Assembly: GCA_015178975.1 (NCBI GenBank)
Contig: WHVD01000065.1
Coordinates: 62,001 to 126,000, forward strand
From: Hysterangium stoloniferum
Lineage: Eukaryota; Basidiomycota; Agaricomycetes; Hysterangiales; Hysterangiaceae
DNA length: 64,000 nt
Direction: 5' to 3'
Shown here: piece after piece, positions 10,536-22,167 of the stretch
Position numbering within the stretch: the first letter of the stretch is position 1
Layout: each line of letters starts with the position of its first letter
Translations under genes and position numbers: made by a program
Notes under the pieces: generated by a model
Seen by the model: the letters and a program-made list of their open reading frames with translations, nothing else
What the model was told of the DNA's origin: nothing
Databases searched by the model: none

Positions 10536-13500
10536 CTGCCGAGATGTACGTTGTCCGAGGTATGACCGTCCCGATCCTTCTTGGAGAAGACTTTCACGTG
10601 AACTATGAGATCGGGACACTGCGAGACCAACCGCTGGGTTCCAGATTGATTTTGCCTGGGAGAGCAGGATCTATTCCAGCCAGTTCTTCCAAGGAGCCGC
10701 AGCCTTTAACCTTTTCGATTAGCAAGATCCCCTTTGAGGAATTAGCCAATGACCCGTCTGAATTGACTTCCAAACCAGACAAAGGAGTGCGTACTGAAAG
10801 AGTCGCACGGGCCTTACAAGATTGTACTATAGAACTGGAATCAGCTCGATTAGTACCAATATTTGTAGGAGATCTTATTGGTGACCAATGGATAGTCGAG
10901 GAAGTTGTCTTGCAGAACGACGATGGGAGTATACTAGCTGCTCCCACCACTGCCATCTCTAGGGAATGTGCCGCGATACCTCTCGCTAATCCCTCTCTGA
11001 TGCCAAGAATCATCAGACGAGGGGAAACTGTTGGATTAATTCACGATGCAAACAAATGGGCCCAGACTCCTAGATCTTCGACTGAGAGGGCATCGATGCA
11101 GTTGACGGTAACCAAAATCGCCCATCTCGTCGAAAGTCTATCAAGAATAGAAGAGGAACATGTCCTTAATCCTCAATCTTCCGGGCTGCCCCTGGAACGG
11201 GAACTCGCAGACGATTTCGACCTGGCAGGCCCCAAAATGTCAGAAGTTGCCACCATGGAAACGTTTCGCGTGGAAGATCTGCATAAGCTAGTTAATTTAG
11301 GTCCTGACATCCCTACTGATGTCTCCTCCCACTTGGAGTCAGTATTAACTAAGAACATCCTAGCTTTTGGAGTAGACGGGCGTTTAGGACAAGTAGATGT
11401 CAAGGTCAATGTCCCCTTAAAGGATGGCGCACAACCTATTTCAATGTCAATGTTTCCAACCTCCCCGGCTAATAGGAAAGTCATTGACAAACAAATGGAC
11501 ACTTGGTTCCAACAGGGAGTGATTGAACAGTCCAAGAGTCCTTGGGGGGCGCCAGCCTTTGTCGTCTATCGCAACGGGAAACCATGAGTAGTGATTGACT
11601 ATAGAAAGTTGAACAGCCTAACGGCTCCCGATGAATTTCCACTGCCGCATCAATCGGAAATCATGCAGGCACTCTCGGGATCCAACATCTTATCTTCTTT
11701 CAATGCACTAGCTGGTTTTACCCAACTTGAAATGTTAGAGGAAGATAAGCTGAAGACAGCCTTCAGATCCCATCGAGGACTGTGGCAATTCAGGAGAATG
11801 CCCTTTGGACTTCGTAATGGACCTTCTATATTCCAAAGGGTTATGTTATGCAAACCATACTTGCACCCTACTTATGGATATTCTGCCTAGTTTATATTGA
11901 CGACATCGTGATCTTTTCTAAGACATGGGACAATCATCTAGAGCATTTGGATCAGGTCCTACAAGCCGTCATTGCAGCGGGAATCACTCTCTCGCCCAAA
12001 AAGTGCTACGTGGGGTATAATTCGATTCTACTACTAGGACATAAGGTGTCTAGACTTGGCTTTTTGACCCATCAAGAAAAGGTCGCCGCTATATTGGAAT
12101 TAGCCACGCCTTCTAAGATAGCAGACCTTCAACGTTTTCTCGGAATGGTTCTGTACTTCTCTGCTTACATACCATTCTACTCCTGGACGGTTGCTCCACT
12201 TTTCAACCTCTTAAAGAAAGGAGTTCGTTGGCATTGGGATTCAGAACATGCCTGAGCTTTTGAAGACATCAAAGTTGCGTTGAGTTCAGCTCCAGTACTT
12301 GGACACCCTGCGAGCGGTATGCCTTATAGGTTATACACAGACGCTTCAGACTTTGCGCTGTGATGTTGCCTCCAGCAAATACAAAAAATGACGCTTAAGG
12401 ACCTAAAGGATATGAAAATTTATGCCCAAGCAAGGGCAGCTTTCGATCAATCACAAGACGTCCCCATTTTTGTTACTTGTTATAAAACCAAGGAGCCGGA
12501 ATTCACCTGGACAGATTCCTGGGCCGCAGATTTTGATGACACCAGTGTCACAGTCAAACACGTTATTGCCTATTGGAGCCATACACTCAAGAAAGTGGAA
12601 TGTAACTACTCAGCCACAGAGCGAGAAGCGTTAGCTGCTAAAGAAGGATTGGTCCATTTCCAGCCCTTTATCGAGGGAGAACATATCCTTTTGATCACTG
12701 ACCATGCGGCATTACAATGGGCCAGATCTTACGAGAATACTAATCGTCGACTGGCCGCATGGGGGGCGGTATACACTGCATACCCCGGTCTGGAAATCCT
12801 ACATAGAGCAGGATGGATACACAGCAACGTTGACCCATTATCTAGACTTCCTCGAGTACCTGACTGTGCTAGCCCCGCGAGAGATGATCTCTTACCAATT
12901 GTAGTGGATTCTTATAACCAGAACGACAACGAGACGTTATGGGAGAACAAACCAGCGGAAAAGGCCGTCTTTCTCACTCATCACAAGTTAGTTGAACCTG
13001 TCGGAACCGTCCAAGAGGTCCCCCAAACGAAATGGGACTTGCACAACCTTCCCAGACACGATGAGACTGATGAGGCGGATTTTACTCTCTCGAATCCACA
13101 ATTACTTATAGAGATCGATGAGAATTATGCTAAGGAACTTCGCGATGGATACCAGAAAGATCCCGCCTTCAGGAATTATTACGCCGCCAATCCCATTTCT
13201 CCGAACATGGTAGCCACTCCTTCGCATTATTTTATCGGCAAGAATAAGCTATTGTTCTTTCGAGATTCGGACTGGAAAAGTCAAATCTGTGTTCCTAGCA
13301 GCATGATGACAACCATACTCAAGCTGATACACGATAATCCTTTCGAAGGAGCTCATGCAGGCGGGACACCCCACAGGCTCTTTAATCTGATGAAAGACCG
13401 TTTCTTCTGGCCGAGGATGTTGCAGGACTGCGTGGCATATGCTCGCAGCTGCGACATATGCCAGAAAACTAAAATTGATCATTCCGCTCGACAAGGAGCT

Positions 13501-14827
13501 CTTCGACCCGCGGATGTACCCCTAAGGCCATTTGAGGTTGTCTCAATGGACCTGATTACCGGATTGCCTCCTTCTACAGAGGGTGGTTATTCCGCCATCT
13601 TCGTCGCCGTGGATAAACTCACGTGTTTCTTAATCTGTGAACCCACCACTTCAGATCTATCTGCAGAAGGATTTGCACGAATCTTCGTGAATAAAGTAGC
13701 CGCTCCTTTCGGCCTGCCTTCAAGGATAATCTGTGATCAGGACAAGAGATGGACTTGTAGGTTCTGGAGAGAAGTCTGCAAAGTATACGGAAGTGCCCTT
13801 GCAGTATCCTCGTCCCACCATCCTCAGACTGACGGTCAAACGGAGAATGCTAATGCTATTGTGGAGCAAATGCTCAGAGCGTACTGTGCCTCTTCAAAGG
13901 AGGAATGGTCTAAATGGACTCAAGTAGTGGCTCATACCTACAATTCGACGGTTCAAAGCTCAACAAGCTATGCACCAGCCTTTTTGCTGATGGGCTACTT
14001 ACCAAGAGGAATGTCTAGCTGTCTAGGAGGGGACGGCCCTGTGGTTCCCAGAGAATTATCGGATAGCCCTGTAGCTGACCAATGGATCTTAGAATTGGAA
14101 AATCACCGACAAGCAGCGCGGGATTCGATTGCGCGAGCACAAGAGACCCAAGCTCGCAGTTACAACAAGAGATGGAGATTAGTGGAAGATATCTCAGAGG
14201 GAGATTATGTTCTGATTAATCCCCATTCTCTCGAGCTCGTCAAAGCCAAGGGACCCGGAAGAAAACTTATACAAAGACAGATAGGGCCGTTTGAGGTCTT
14301 GGAAAAGATCAATCCTCAAGTCTTCCGACTCTGCATTCCCTCGGAATATCAATTACATCCAGTGATTAATCGAGACCATCTTAAAAAGTACCACCTCTCC
14401 CCTCAGGAATTTGGATCCAGGGAGCTACTCGAGAACCCTCGAGAACTCAATCATAACGACGAGGAGTATGAAGTAGAAGCTATAGTAGGGCACAAAAAGC
14501 ATCGAAATTGACTCCTTTTCCAGGTTCAATGGAAAGGATATGGACCGGAGGAGGACACTTGGTTAAACGGCAATGACCTTCATAACGCTCTGCTCTTCTT
14601 AGAGCTTACAAGACTATTTATCGAATTTAATGATCATTTCACATCCTTACGACGACAACACTGTTTATCTACTTCTAGCTCTACCCCCCCCTACTTTCTT
14701 CCCCCTCGGCCTTTCACTTCAATAACCGAGTGGAGCTTGAAATTAATATAAAATATGTAAATTCACTAAAGAAAATTTTATTCCCCCTATCTCTTCCCTC
14801 CACATCAACCTCTCTAATCAGTACACT

Positions 14828-17095
14828 ATGTCGCAGGAGCAACAACCCAAACCCAAGTTCCCCAACTTCAAAAGAATACCGCGACCTCAACCTATTAATA
14901 CCTCTATCACGCCATCGAGCACTGAACAAGTGGAGCACTCCACGAGTAATTCTGGAACACCTTTGCCAATACCCTCCACTGCACAGGGCGACATCGTGGG
15001 AACGTCCACCAACTCGGGGAACGGAACCGCCTTTACTCCATACGCTCCTCTTCCCAGACCCCGATTTCCCAATTTTAAAAGAATACCTCGACCTCAAACT
15101 ACAGTTCCTTCTGCCCCATCACCTCGAACAGAAACTGTCGAGCACGTGGAGGAGACCTCATCGTCCACAAATCCTACGTGGACGGACTCCGTTTCAAAAG
15201 CTGCACCATGGTCCTCTAATACTTGGGGGGCTCCCTCGGGAACATGGAGCCAAACCCCACCACCTTCTCATAGTATTTTCCCTTCTACTGAAGAGGAGAT
15301 CAGAAAGAAACCGCAGTCTGAGGCCTTCTCCGCGCAGGTTCAGGAGGAATTGAAAACGCTTAAACGGAAGAGGAGAGAGGAGTACTTGGAAGGACAGCGG
15401 AGGATGGGGGCTAGGGATAATGTCCCTTCAAGGCGGACACGGCAGGAATGGAGGAAAATGGAAGGGCACAATAATCCTTCAATCATCGCTCCCCCTTCGG
15501 GTCATAAATGGACGGATTTCGCTGAAACAGATTGCAGCGACGGGGGCACGCCATGTGTTCAGAGTGTAGGCCAAAAAAGTAGGAAAGGAAAAGATGGGGT
15601 CACTTTCTACGATTGGGACAAAGTACAAAGGATCAAATTACAAAGCATTGCATTGCGACGTGGAGATGGAGTTGCATTACCTCCCAGACCCCCTTCACAC
15701 CGTGGACCTCAGGAACGGACCTACCGGATGGGGCCCAGTGATCTTTCATCTGACTCGGAAGACGACCAATCTCGCTACCCCACCTACGACAGCAAGTACC
15801 TCAGTGCTGACTGCCATGAAGGTTTCCTACTCCCTGACAACTTTCACTTCTTCACGAGTGATCCTAACCAACAACGAAAGCTACCAACTTCCGTCAGAGT
15901 TTGGAGAGGGTATCGTCCAGCAGACTCTGCAATCCCATCCACTTCCTCTCATCTCCCTCCACCTCCGCCAGTCTCTTCCGTACCCACATTACAGCGCTTT
16001 ACACCCTTTTTGGAGCTACCGGGAAGTCTTGTACCATCCTCCGAACTGCCTTCTCTTCCCCCTATACCACTACCCCTCCCCTTCGCAGGACATTGTCTTA
16101 TATCACCATCCTCATCCATACCCAAGCCTCCTCCAGCACTGCAGCCAATCTCACCCCTCCGCACGTCACCTGACCCTCTCGTAGCCTCCCACTCTACTTC
16201 AACGCCTTTGGTCCCTGCGGTGTCTAAAATTCCCCTCACTTCCTTGACAACACGGAGTTCACCACCCACCTCTCCCTACTCCCCTTGCATTTCTCTGGGA
16301 AGCCCCATTCAGCATCCTAACGATACATTAATGGATGTTGATCACCCTATCCCGGAAGTTCTCGCAACGCCTATGGAGGAAGTTCTCGAAGCGCCTCTCT
16401 CAGCCATAGACGTCTCCAAGGAACCCCCCCTGGCAATGGAAGCCTTCAAGGAGCCTCCCCCCTTAAGCAAAAAAGCAAAAGGGAAATGAAGAACTCAGGC
16501 CGACGAGCCCCTTGTCAAGGACCCCCCCTCGGCCCACCCCATTCGCAGCCCCCCACCGCAGCCATCCTCTCCCCTCCACTCTGAGGATACGGCTGGCCCC
16601 TCCCGTCCCTTCCAGTCAAGTTGGATGCGCATGTCCATTAATTACCCCTCTGACATCTTCACTGTGGGACGCACATTAATGCGACTGGGACCAACTCTGT
16701 GGCACCCCCTTCTTGAAGGGCATATCCAGGGGTATAGCGGGTCTCTCACTTTGTCGGACCACATGAGCGCATTTTATTTATGCGTCAACGACCCTAAGGA
16801 ACAGCTGCATTTAGCGGAGGATATAGAACGGGTGGAACTTTCCATGTTTCGGTCCTTACTTGTCAACTCCTCTTGTGTTCTTCCTGACCACACACCAACC
16901 CACTCTGCAGTGGACCTCGTTGACTTGTTGGAGCAACTGTTGCCGGATTCGGACACCTCGAGAAGAATCCCCTCTGGGGGAGACATGAGCTCCACACCGC
17001 TCATCACTCCTACCCCGCCATCACTACACCCTCGACCCCCTCTCATTGCCTGTATAACTGACGCTTCCGCTGATCGTGTTCGTGCCATAATTTGA
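14828..17095 (+). CDS. Extra Pro/Ser-rich coding region of the Gypsy element
   Basis: Between the chromodomain and the 3' LTR lie ORFs at 14828-16489 (553 aa) and 16625-17095. The first is rich in Pro, Ser and Thr and contains a duplicated motif FPNFKRIPRPQ (residues about 11-21 and 78-88), with a charged stretch KTLKRKRREEYLEGQRR near residue 175. The second is more globular (SDIFTVGRTLMRLGPTLWHP, DIERVELSMFRSLL). No known domain is recognised. Position matches the env or accessory-gene slot, but there is no signal peptide or membrane segment. It could be a Gag-like protein relocated 3' or a captured host sequence. This is part of a fossil element and is not assumed functional. Confidence 0.55.
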
Positions 17096-17327
17096 ACGCG
17101 CCAGAAGGCTTACGGTCGTTGGGTCTCGTCGATCCAAAAACTGGATGGGTTGACATCCGCCAATGACACTTCAAGGCGGGAAGACATCGCTCTTTCCCTT
17201 CGTGCCAAGCATCTCGCCTGGGGCAATGCTATCCTACACCTTGGGGGTTCATCGCAGGATGCATGGGGAGGAGTTCCAAGCGTCCTTTGACATCTTCTTT
17301 GACATAGCTCTTCGACCTGGGGGGCAC

Positions 17328-17957
17328 TGTGAGAGGTATGGCGAAATACACTCAGGAAATATAGTCGGATGAGCTCTTACTATATTTCCTTTATTATTTC
17401 TATTTTCTCTCTTTTATTATATCTATAATTAGTTCGACGACCTATGTATGCAGTACATCGACTCTTGTGGGTGCACACATGCCAGACTTATGTATTCTAG
17501 CGCCCGTAGTTTAGAACTCAGACACTTTTTACACCACAACCACGACTTACCCAGACACCCATTAGTGTCCTGTAAGTTGTGATTGGTGTATCGTCTTGAC
17601 CGTCACAGACCGGCTTTAGCTATCTACTCTATCAGAGTTTCGAACTGTACCAGTCGAAACTCAATCCTCATCGCTACTCGCGTGGACCACATCCACGCTA
17701 TTCTATTATTCAACTCTCTAGTACTTTACTTTACTCTCGAGCAGTCGTTCAGAATCGCACTAGACAGTCAATTCTACTTATTCGTTTTAGCTCTCTACCT
17801 TATTCTAGACAGCTACTTCCTTCTACCATATTGAACTGAGTAGTCAATACGCATTCGTTCTGTATTAGACTTCGACAGTCAATACATCTTGGTGTCATAC
17901 TTAAACGGTCGATATTCTTCGTATATAGAACGGTTAGAACTTCCACCACTCTTCACA
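17328..17957 (+). mobile_element. 3' LTR of the Gypsy element
   Basis: The LTR starts TGTGAGAGG right after a G-rich polypurine tract (CTGGGGGGCAC, ending 17327) and ends CTTCACA, giving TGTGA/TCACA terminal inverted repeats. Length is 630 bp. No second copy is seen in this window. Confidence 0.75.
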
Positions 17958-17965
17958 GGTGGCAG

Positions 17966-18515
17966 CAGGACAGACCTTCCCGAATGCTTTTTAAGCCATT
18001 TAGAACCATGAAAGAAGATCTCTGGGAGCAACTACCAAATACTACAAATGCTGAGGAAGCCATGCATTTTAGACTTTACAGTGGGCTTGGTCGTAATTTA
18101 GGACTTATGGAAGGTCTAGAGGGATTATTTTCATTTTTGAATCTTCTAGAGATGCAGGGCATTGCCAAACAATCAGGAATACCAGTGGCATATGGGACTA
18201 TGAAACCTTGGACTAAGAATGCTCATCGGTTAGGACGAACTAAAGTCCACCGAAATCCGACTTCTAAAAGATTTCAAAATGATGATCGTCCACCAGATAC
18301 TGCTAAGCCACTTATTCTTGGTACTAAAGGCAAGAAAAAGAAATCTGTTTTGATTCCAGGATACTAATGGAAGGAAAACTCCTGTTGGTTGGATACTTCT
18401 CTTGAACTCATATACCAGGCAGTTGATCACCATTGGCCAGCATTATGTCAAAATCTTTCACAACTGGATACTTACATAGTTATTACTCTCTGTGTTACCA
18501 TATTTTTGAAGAGCA
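17966..18515 (+). pseudogene. Unrecognised protein with NSCWLDTSLE motif, split by LTR elements
   Basis: Directly after the Gypsy LTR the plus strand reads WEQLPNTTNAEEAMHFRLYS, GRNLGLMEGLEGLFSF, a basic KRFQNDDRPPDTAKPL stretch and, after a stop at 18365-18367, WKENSCWLDTSLELIYQA. I recall similar sequences in repeat-borne proteins of mushrooms but cannot name the family. The NSCWLDTSLE motif resembles the cysteine box of ubiquitin-specific proteases (N-x-C-[FW]-L-x-x-x-L), which is an inference only. The left edge is cut by the Gypsy element and the right by a solo LTR at 18535, so both insertions landed in or next to it. Confidence 0.4.
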
Positions 18516-18534
18516 TTTGATTACTGTTGGTGAG

Positions 18535-19267
18535 TGTTACAACCGTGTCACAGCCGTTCAGCCCCGAGGTTATCGCCACCTATCGATGATTCAAGTTATC
18601 GCTCAAGTCACCACATCAGAAACCATCGCCCCCGATGCTGATGTATGCTTTCGCGGTGATCAAACTCTGTTTACGCCCACGTCAAAATACTCGTATTGTC
18701 TGGTTAAACTTTTGATACATCCCTTTTATTATGTTGATCCGTTCTATCCTATGTTTCACATATGTCTATCTATATTTGTAGTCCTCGAACTATTTCCTTT
18801 TACCGTAATTCCGCTCTCGGTTATCATCGGCCTCTGAACTAATCATAAACTTCCCGTTCCTAGTCGAGCTTATTGTTAATACCGTTTTCCACCTTTCTCC
18901 CTGTTAGTATTTTCTAGATGCCTGTTACTTGTATATGACCCCACTGTAGTTGTAGTTACTAGGCAATCAGAATATCAACTCAGAATACCCTCATACATCT
19001 GTAACAGTCTCATACTAAGGATCCCCTCATCTGCCTTCACGTGCACTCACCCACTCCCGGCCCCGACCCCTTGGCCGGACACTCAACTTATCCCTCAATC
19101 CCGATCAGTATCTTGCCGAAAGGAACTTGTTAGGATTAGTCTCTGCCTGCCCGAAATTTAAGGACACTCAACGGACATTTGCGAGGGCACAGCACATAAG
19201 CTGAAGCCAAGTCCTTCCAATTGGTCCCTGTCGGCCACCGACATTAGTCAGTTTTCAGTTCTTAACA
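18535..19267 (+). mobile_element. Solo LTR, family A, complete
   Basis: Starts TGTTACAACC, ends TTCTTAACA, 733 bp. The flanks carry a perfect 5-bp target-site duplication GTGAG (18530-18534 and 19268-19272). No internal region remains, so it is the product of LTR-LTR recombination. The family is not assigned beyond LTR retrotransposon, probably Gypsy-like. Confidence 0.9.
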
Positions 19268-19272
19268 GTGAG

Positions 19273-19500
19273 GTATTCAATGGTCAAGAAAGTATATTGA
19301 TTTCTACCAAATGTGATATCACTAGGTATACTTTCCATTGGATAGCTTTACCAGCTTTATGCTGTTTGATCCAAAAAACAGGGTGTCCCTTCCTGACTTT
19401 ACAACCATTTGGAACTTCGGATCAGGGAACTAGTTTATAGACTCCCATAGCTTTAAGAGAGTCCAGTTCGTCCTGAAATCCAGCATTTCATCACAAAGCA
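19273..19500 (-). mobile_element. Ty1/Copia reverse-transcriptase fragment
   Basis: Minus-strand reading gives SLKAMGVYKLVPRSEVPNG and KVRKGHPVFWIKQHKAGK, the conserved start of the Copia reverse transcriptase. Only about 75 codons remain and the frame is broken about twice. The adjoining solo LTR may have inserted into it. Confidence 0.7.
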
Positions 19501-19924
19501 TCCCCTGATTGAAGGGCTTCTTGTTGAATATAATACCCTAGAATGTAGTTCTAGTATATGCAGGATTAGTTAAGAAAATAGTCTATTTGATAAACAGACA
19601 GCTCATCTCAGTCTCGTATATTCATAGTATAACAGACTGAGGTGAAGCTACAATTGATGCCCAATATATATGTTTGTGATGGTCAATGTAATTGTGATTA
19701 GGGCAGAAGATGTGATGGGGGCAAAGGGAATATTTGTTTGCCTGATTTCGGACTCAATCATCCCTGATGCATATAGATGTACATAAGTAACTGAGTGGGC
19801 CCCACAGGTGATGAAACATGATCTCTATTCAACCGATCCGTTCATCTAACTTTCCTCCCAGAGCATTCACAGTGGCTACTGTGACTGGGAGATGAAAATT
19901 TTTTCCATAGTGGGATCACTCATG

Positions 19925-20173
19925 TCATGACCCATGCTGTTTACCATTCTCAGAACGGCCGCTCGAAATGTGCTTTGAGTAACCTTCGACTGAATTTCCA
20001 TTGGGCCTTGAAGCCCTAGCTGAGTTCATTGACGCCTCTGATGCTTTCCGGAAAGCATAACCGGCCCACCATCCCTGCTCTTCCCCGCCCTTCATTCGAC
20101 CCTCTCGCCCATACCAACCAGCTACATACACATCTTGCCGCCCCCACTTACCATTAGGGTACTTTTCTCCCAA
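19925..20173 (-). CDS. Unrecognised small ORF
   Basis: An 82-codon ORF, Gly/Ser/Arg-rich (KWGRQDVYVAGWYGREGRMK), without a known motif. It may be a terminal exon of a lost gene. On the plus strand just to its right lies a 20-base A run (20217-20236). Low confidence that it is a gene. Confidence 0.2.
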   Translation of the reverse strand: MGEKYPNGKWGRQDVYVAGWYGREGRMKGGEEQGWWAGYAFRKASEASMNSARASRPNGNSVEGYSKHISSGRSENGKQHGS

Positions 20174-20236
20174 CCGCTATGTATCTTAGTTATGCGACGC
20201 GGTATATAAATGTATTAAAAAAAAAAAAAAAAAAAA

Positions 20237-22167
20237 GAACAGCTCACGTGCTGCCTCAGGTTAAGGAAAAACCGGCAAACCAATATTGTGGACACTCTGG
20301 AGAGAACTTTCATTATTGGAGCGGCATGGGTTTGCACCTCACTCACACGTTTTCTAGATAACCACTCAGGGCCGTCAGGGAAGGCTGAAGGGAAGTTCTC
20401 TGGTGAGCACTCTGTGCGGTGATAAGTAGCTCACCCTAGCGACCTGGAAAGCCGTCATGTTACCGCTGACAGTAGTCTTCACACCCAGATTACACGTACC
20501 GCATTCATTATTATTTGTGTCATTGCGCAAGAGAAAATGACATTTGGGGGTGCAGGTTATATCAGACTAGATCATGCTTTACCCAGTATATCTATGGTCT
20601 ATTGCAGTAAAAACAATGGGGTACCTTAAGAATTGAAGCCCTTCCCGCGTGAATGACAGGAAAACCAACACCTCCCCTAGATTCCATGCCACCCCTTTTT
20701 CAAACCTTTCATCCATAACGATCCCTCCCCCTCCCCAACCATGAGGATATCCACCCTGACATCGTCATGACGGACGATGAGGATACCTTCATTTCCCGGC
20801 GGGGGACACAATGCCTGGTACGTTAGGTCGACCGCGACGAATGGCCGCCCTCAAGGTGTTCGATGAAACAAACAGAAACCCTACGAGAGAACCTTTAACG
20901 TCCAGTTAGTTACCAATGTATCTACCTACGTTTTCGATATCTCTGGACGCTACTCCACCAGCCTAGCAGACTACCTACCACACATTTCTCGTCTGCATTC
21001 ACTGCATTCACCTTACCATTCCACCGTTTAAAAGATAACACATCGTCCTGTCTGTTATCCATCGAGTGAGGCTTATTAATGCTGACTTTTCAAAAGGTGT
21101 GGCCTAGAGGAAGCTATGTCCTATTTTCGAGGGAGGGTACATGATACACTATATGACATAAGTTCAAGCAGATGTAGGTTCCCATCTTACTTATCATCTT
21201 ACAAAATGGTATTTTTCTTCCAGTTTTCCTTTCCCCTCCCACCGTATGTGCATCCTTCCTGTCACAGCAATTGATTAGCCATCCAGGGGCTAAAGCTGAA
21301 TCCCCGCCATCATGAAGATACATCTCCCACCACACCCTTCTCCACCCGCACCGCATTATAATACAACCGACCCATCACACAAGGCTTACCCACCCATTAC
21401 CCGGTCGTCCCAGGTTTCATCTTTTTCCCTGCGCCATCCACCCCTGCCGCCTTATCTGTCCGAATACTCCCTCATCTCCAGCATACCGTTGGTGCCGGTT
21501 TATGTGCTGTCCCTGACTTCCTATACCAGGAACAAGAGAAGAGGTCCTACCCGCCTGTAGGTCAGGGTTAGAGTCCACGTCTGCCCACCATCATCCCCTT
21601 CGCCATCGCCATCGCCATCGCCCCCTCCATCTCCTACTCACCAGCCTCTCGCCCCCTTCCCCATCTTCGAATACCCCAGGAAAAACCCTCCCCTCCGACC
21701 GCACGCGTACACTCTCAAACCCAGCACCGAGACGGAGCGCCGAAAAGGTGCACTGTAGCGCATCGGTCATGCTTGCCCAGCCAGATTCGGACCCGGATTC
21801 GAACTCGCCCCCAACCTCGCATCAAGCTCGTTAATCGAATATCACCCCTCCCTCCCGCCGCGTTCTCGGCTCCGACCATGATGATGATCCTGGTCTGCAA
21901 TGTCTGCAAAGGGGAACCGGTGATATGGACGCCTTCCGGACGGCGTCGTCGGGGAGGAGGGAGAGGCGGTGATTGCGGCTGCGGCTGCGGCTGCGTTCAG
22001 TGATGCGATGACGGGGATTGAGATGGTGATGGTAGATGGTGATGGTAGATGGGAGTGCGTGCGTATCTGTGTATGGAAACGGGAAAGGCAGGGATTTGCT
22101 ATGACGCGGATTAGAAAGGGGAGCAGCAGTAGGATGTGATGTTGGGAAAAGGCGCTACAAATCACCG
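20237..22167. other. No clear gene; GC-rich toward 22 kb
   Basis: 20.2-21.1 kb holds short ORFs only. From 21.3 kb the DNA turns GC-rich with triplet runs (GCCATC repeats at 21601-21625, GCGGCT repeats at 21975-21995). This may be the 3' flank or terminal exons of the EH-domain relic on the minus strand, but no frame is convincing. Confidence 0.25.

Larger units (their letters stand above)
10536..17957 (+). mobile_element. Ty3/Gypsy chromovirus, 5'-truncated and broken
   Basis: This is an LTR-retrotransposon fossil. Domains in order are the end of an aspartic-protease-like region (VPILLGEDFHVNYEI, about 10560-10620), reverse transcriptase (QGVIEQSKSPWGAPAFV, then FRRMPFGLRNGPSIFQR and YIDDIVIFSK, about 11490-11940), RNase H (about 12300-12850), and integrase with a zinc-binding HHCC-type region and HHPQTDGQTENAN (about 13300-14000). 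A chromodomain follows (VQWKGYGPEEDTW, about 14460-14600), then an extra coding region and a 3' LTR. Gag and the 5' LTR are absent. The reading frame is interrupted about four times. The chromodomain places it among chromoviruses. With one LTR only, age cannot be dated from LTR divergence. Confidence 0.9.

Noticed and set aside
14730-15353. A 207-codon ORF in another frame within the Gypsy element
   Set aside because: It overlaps the longer Pro/Ser-rich ORF, lacks internal motifs and is explained as a shadow frame.
20217-20236. 20-base A run as the tail of a LINE or SINE
   Set aside because: No reverse-transcriptase coding, target duplication or tRNA-like head was found upstream on the plus strand.
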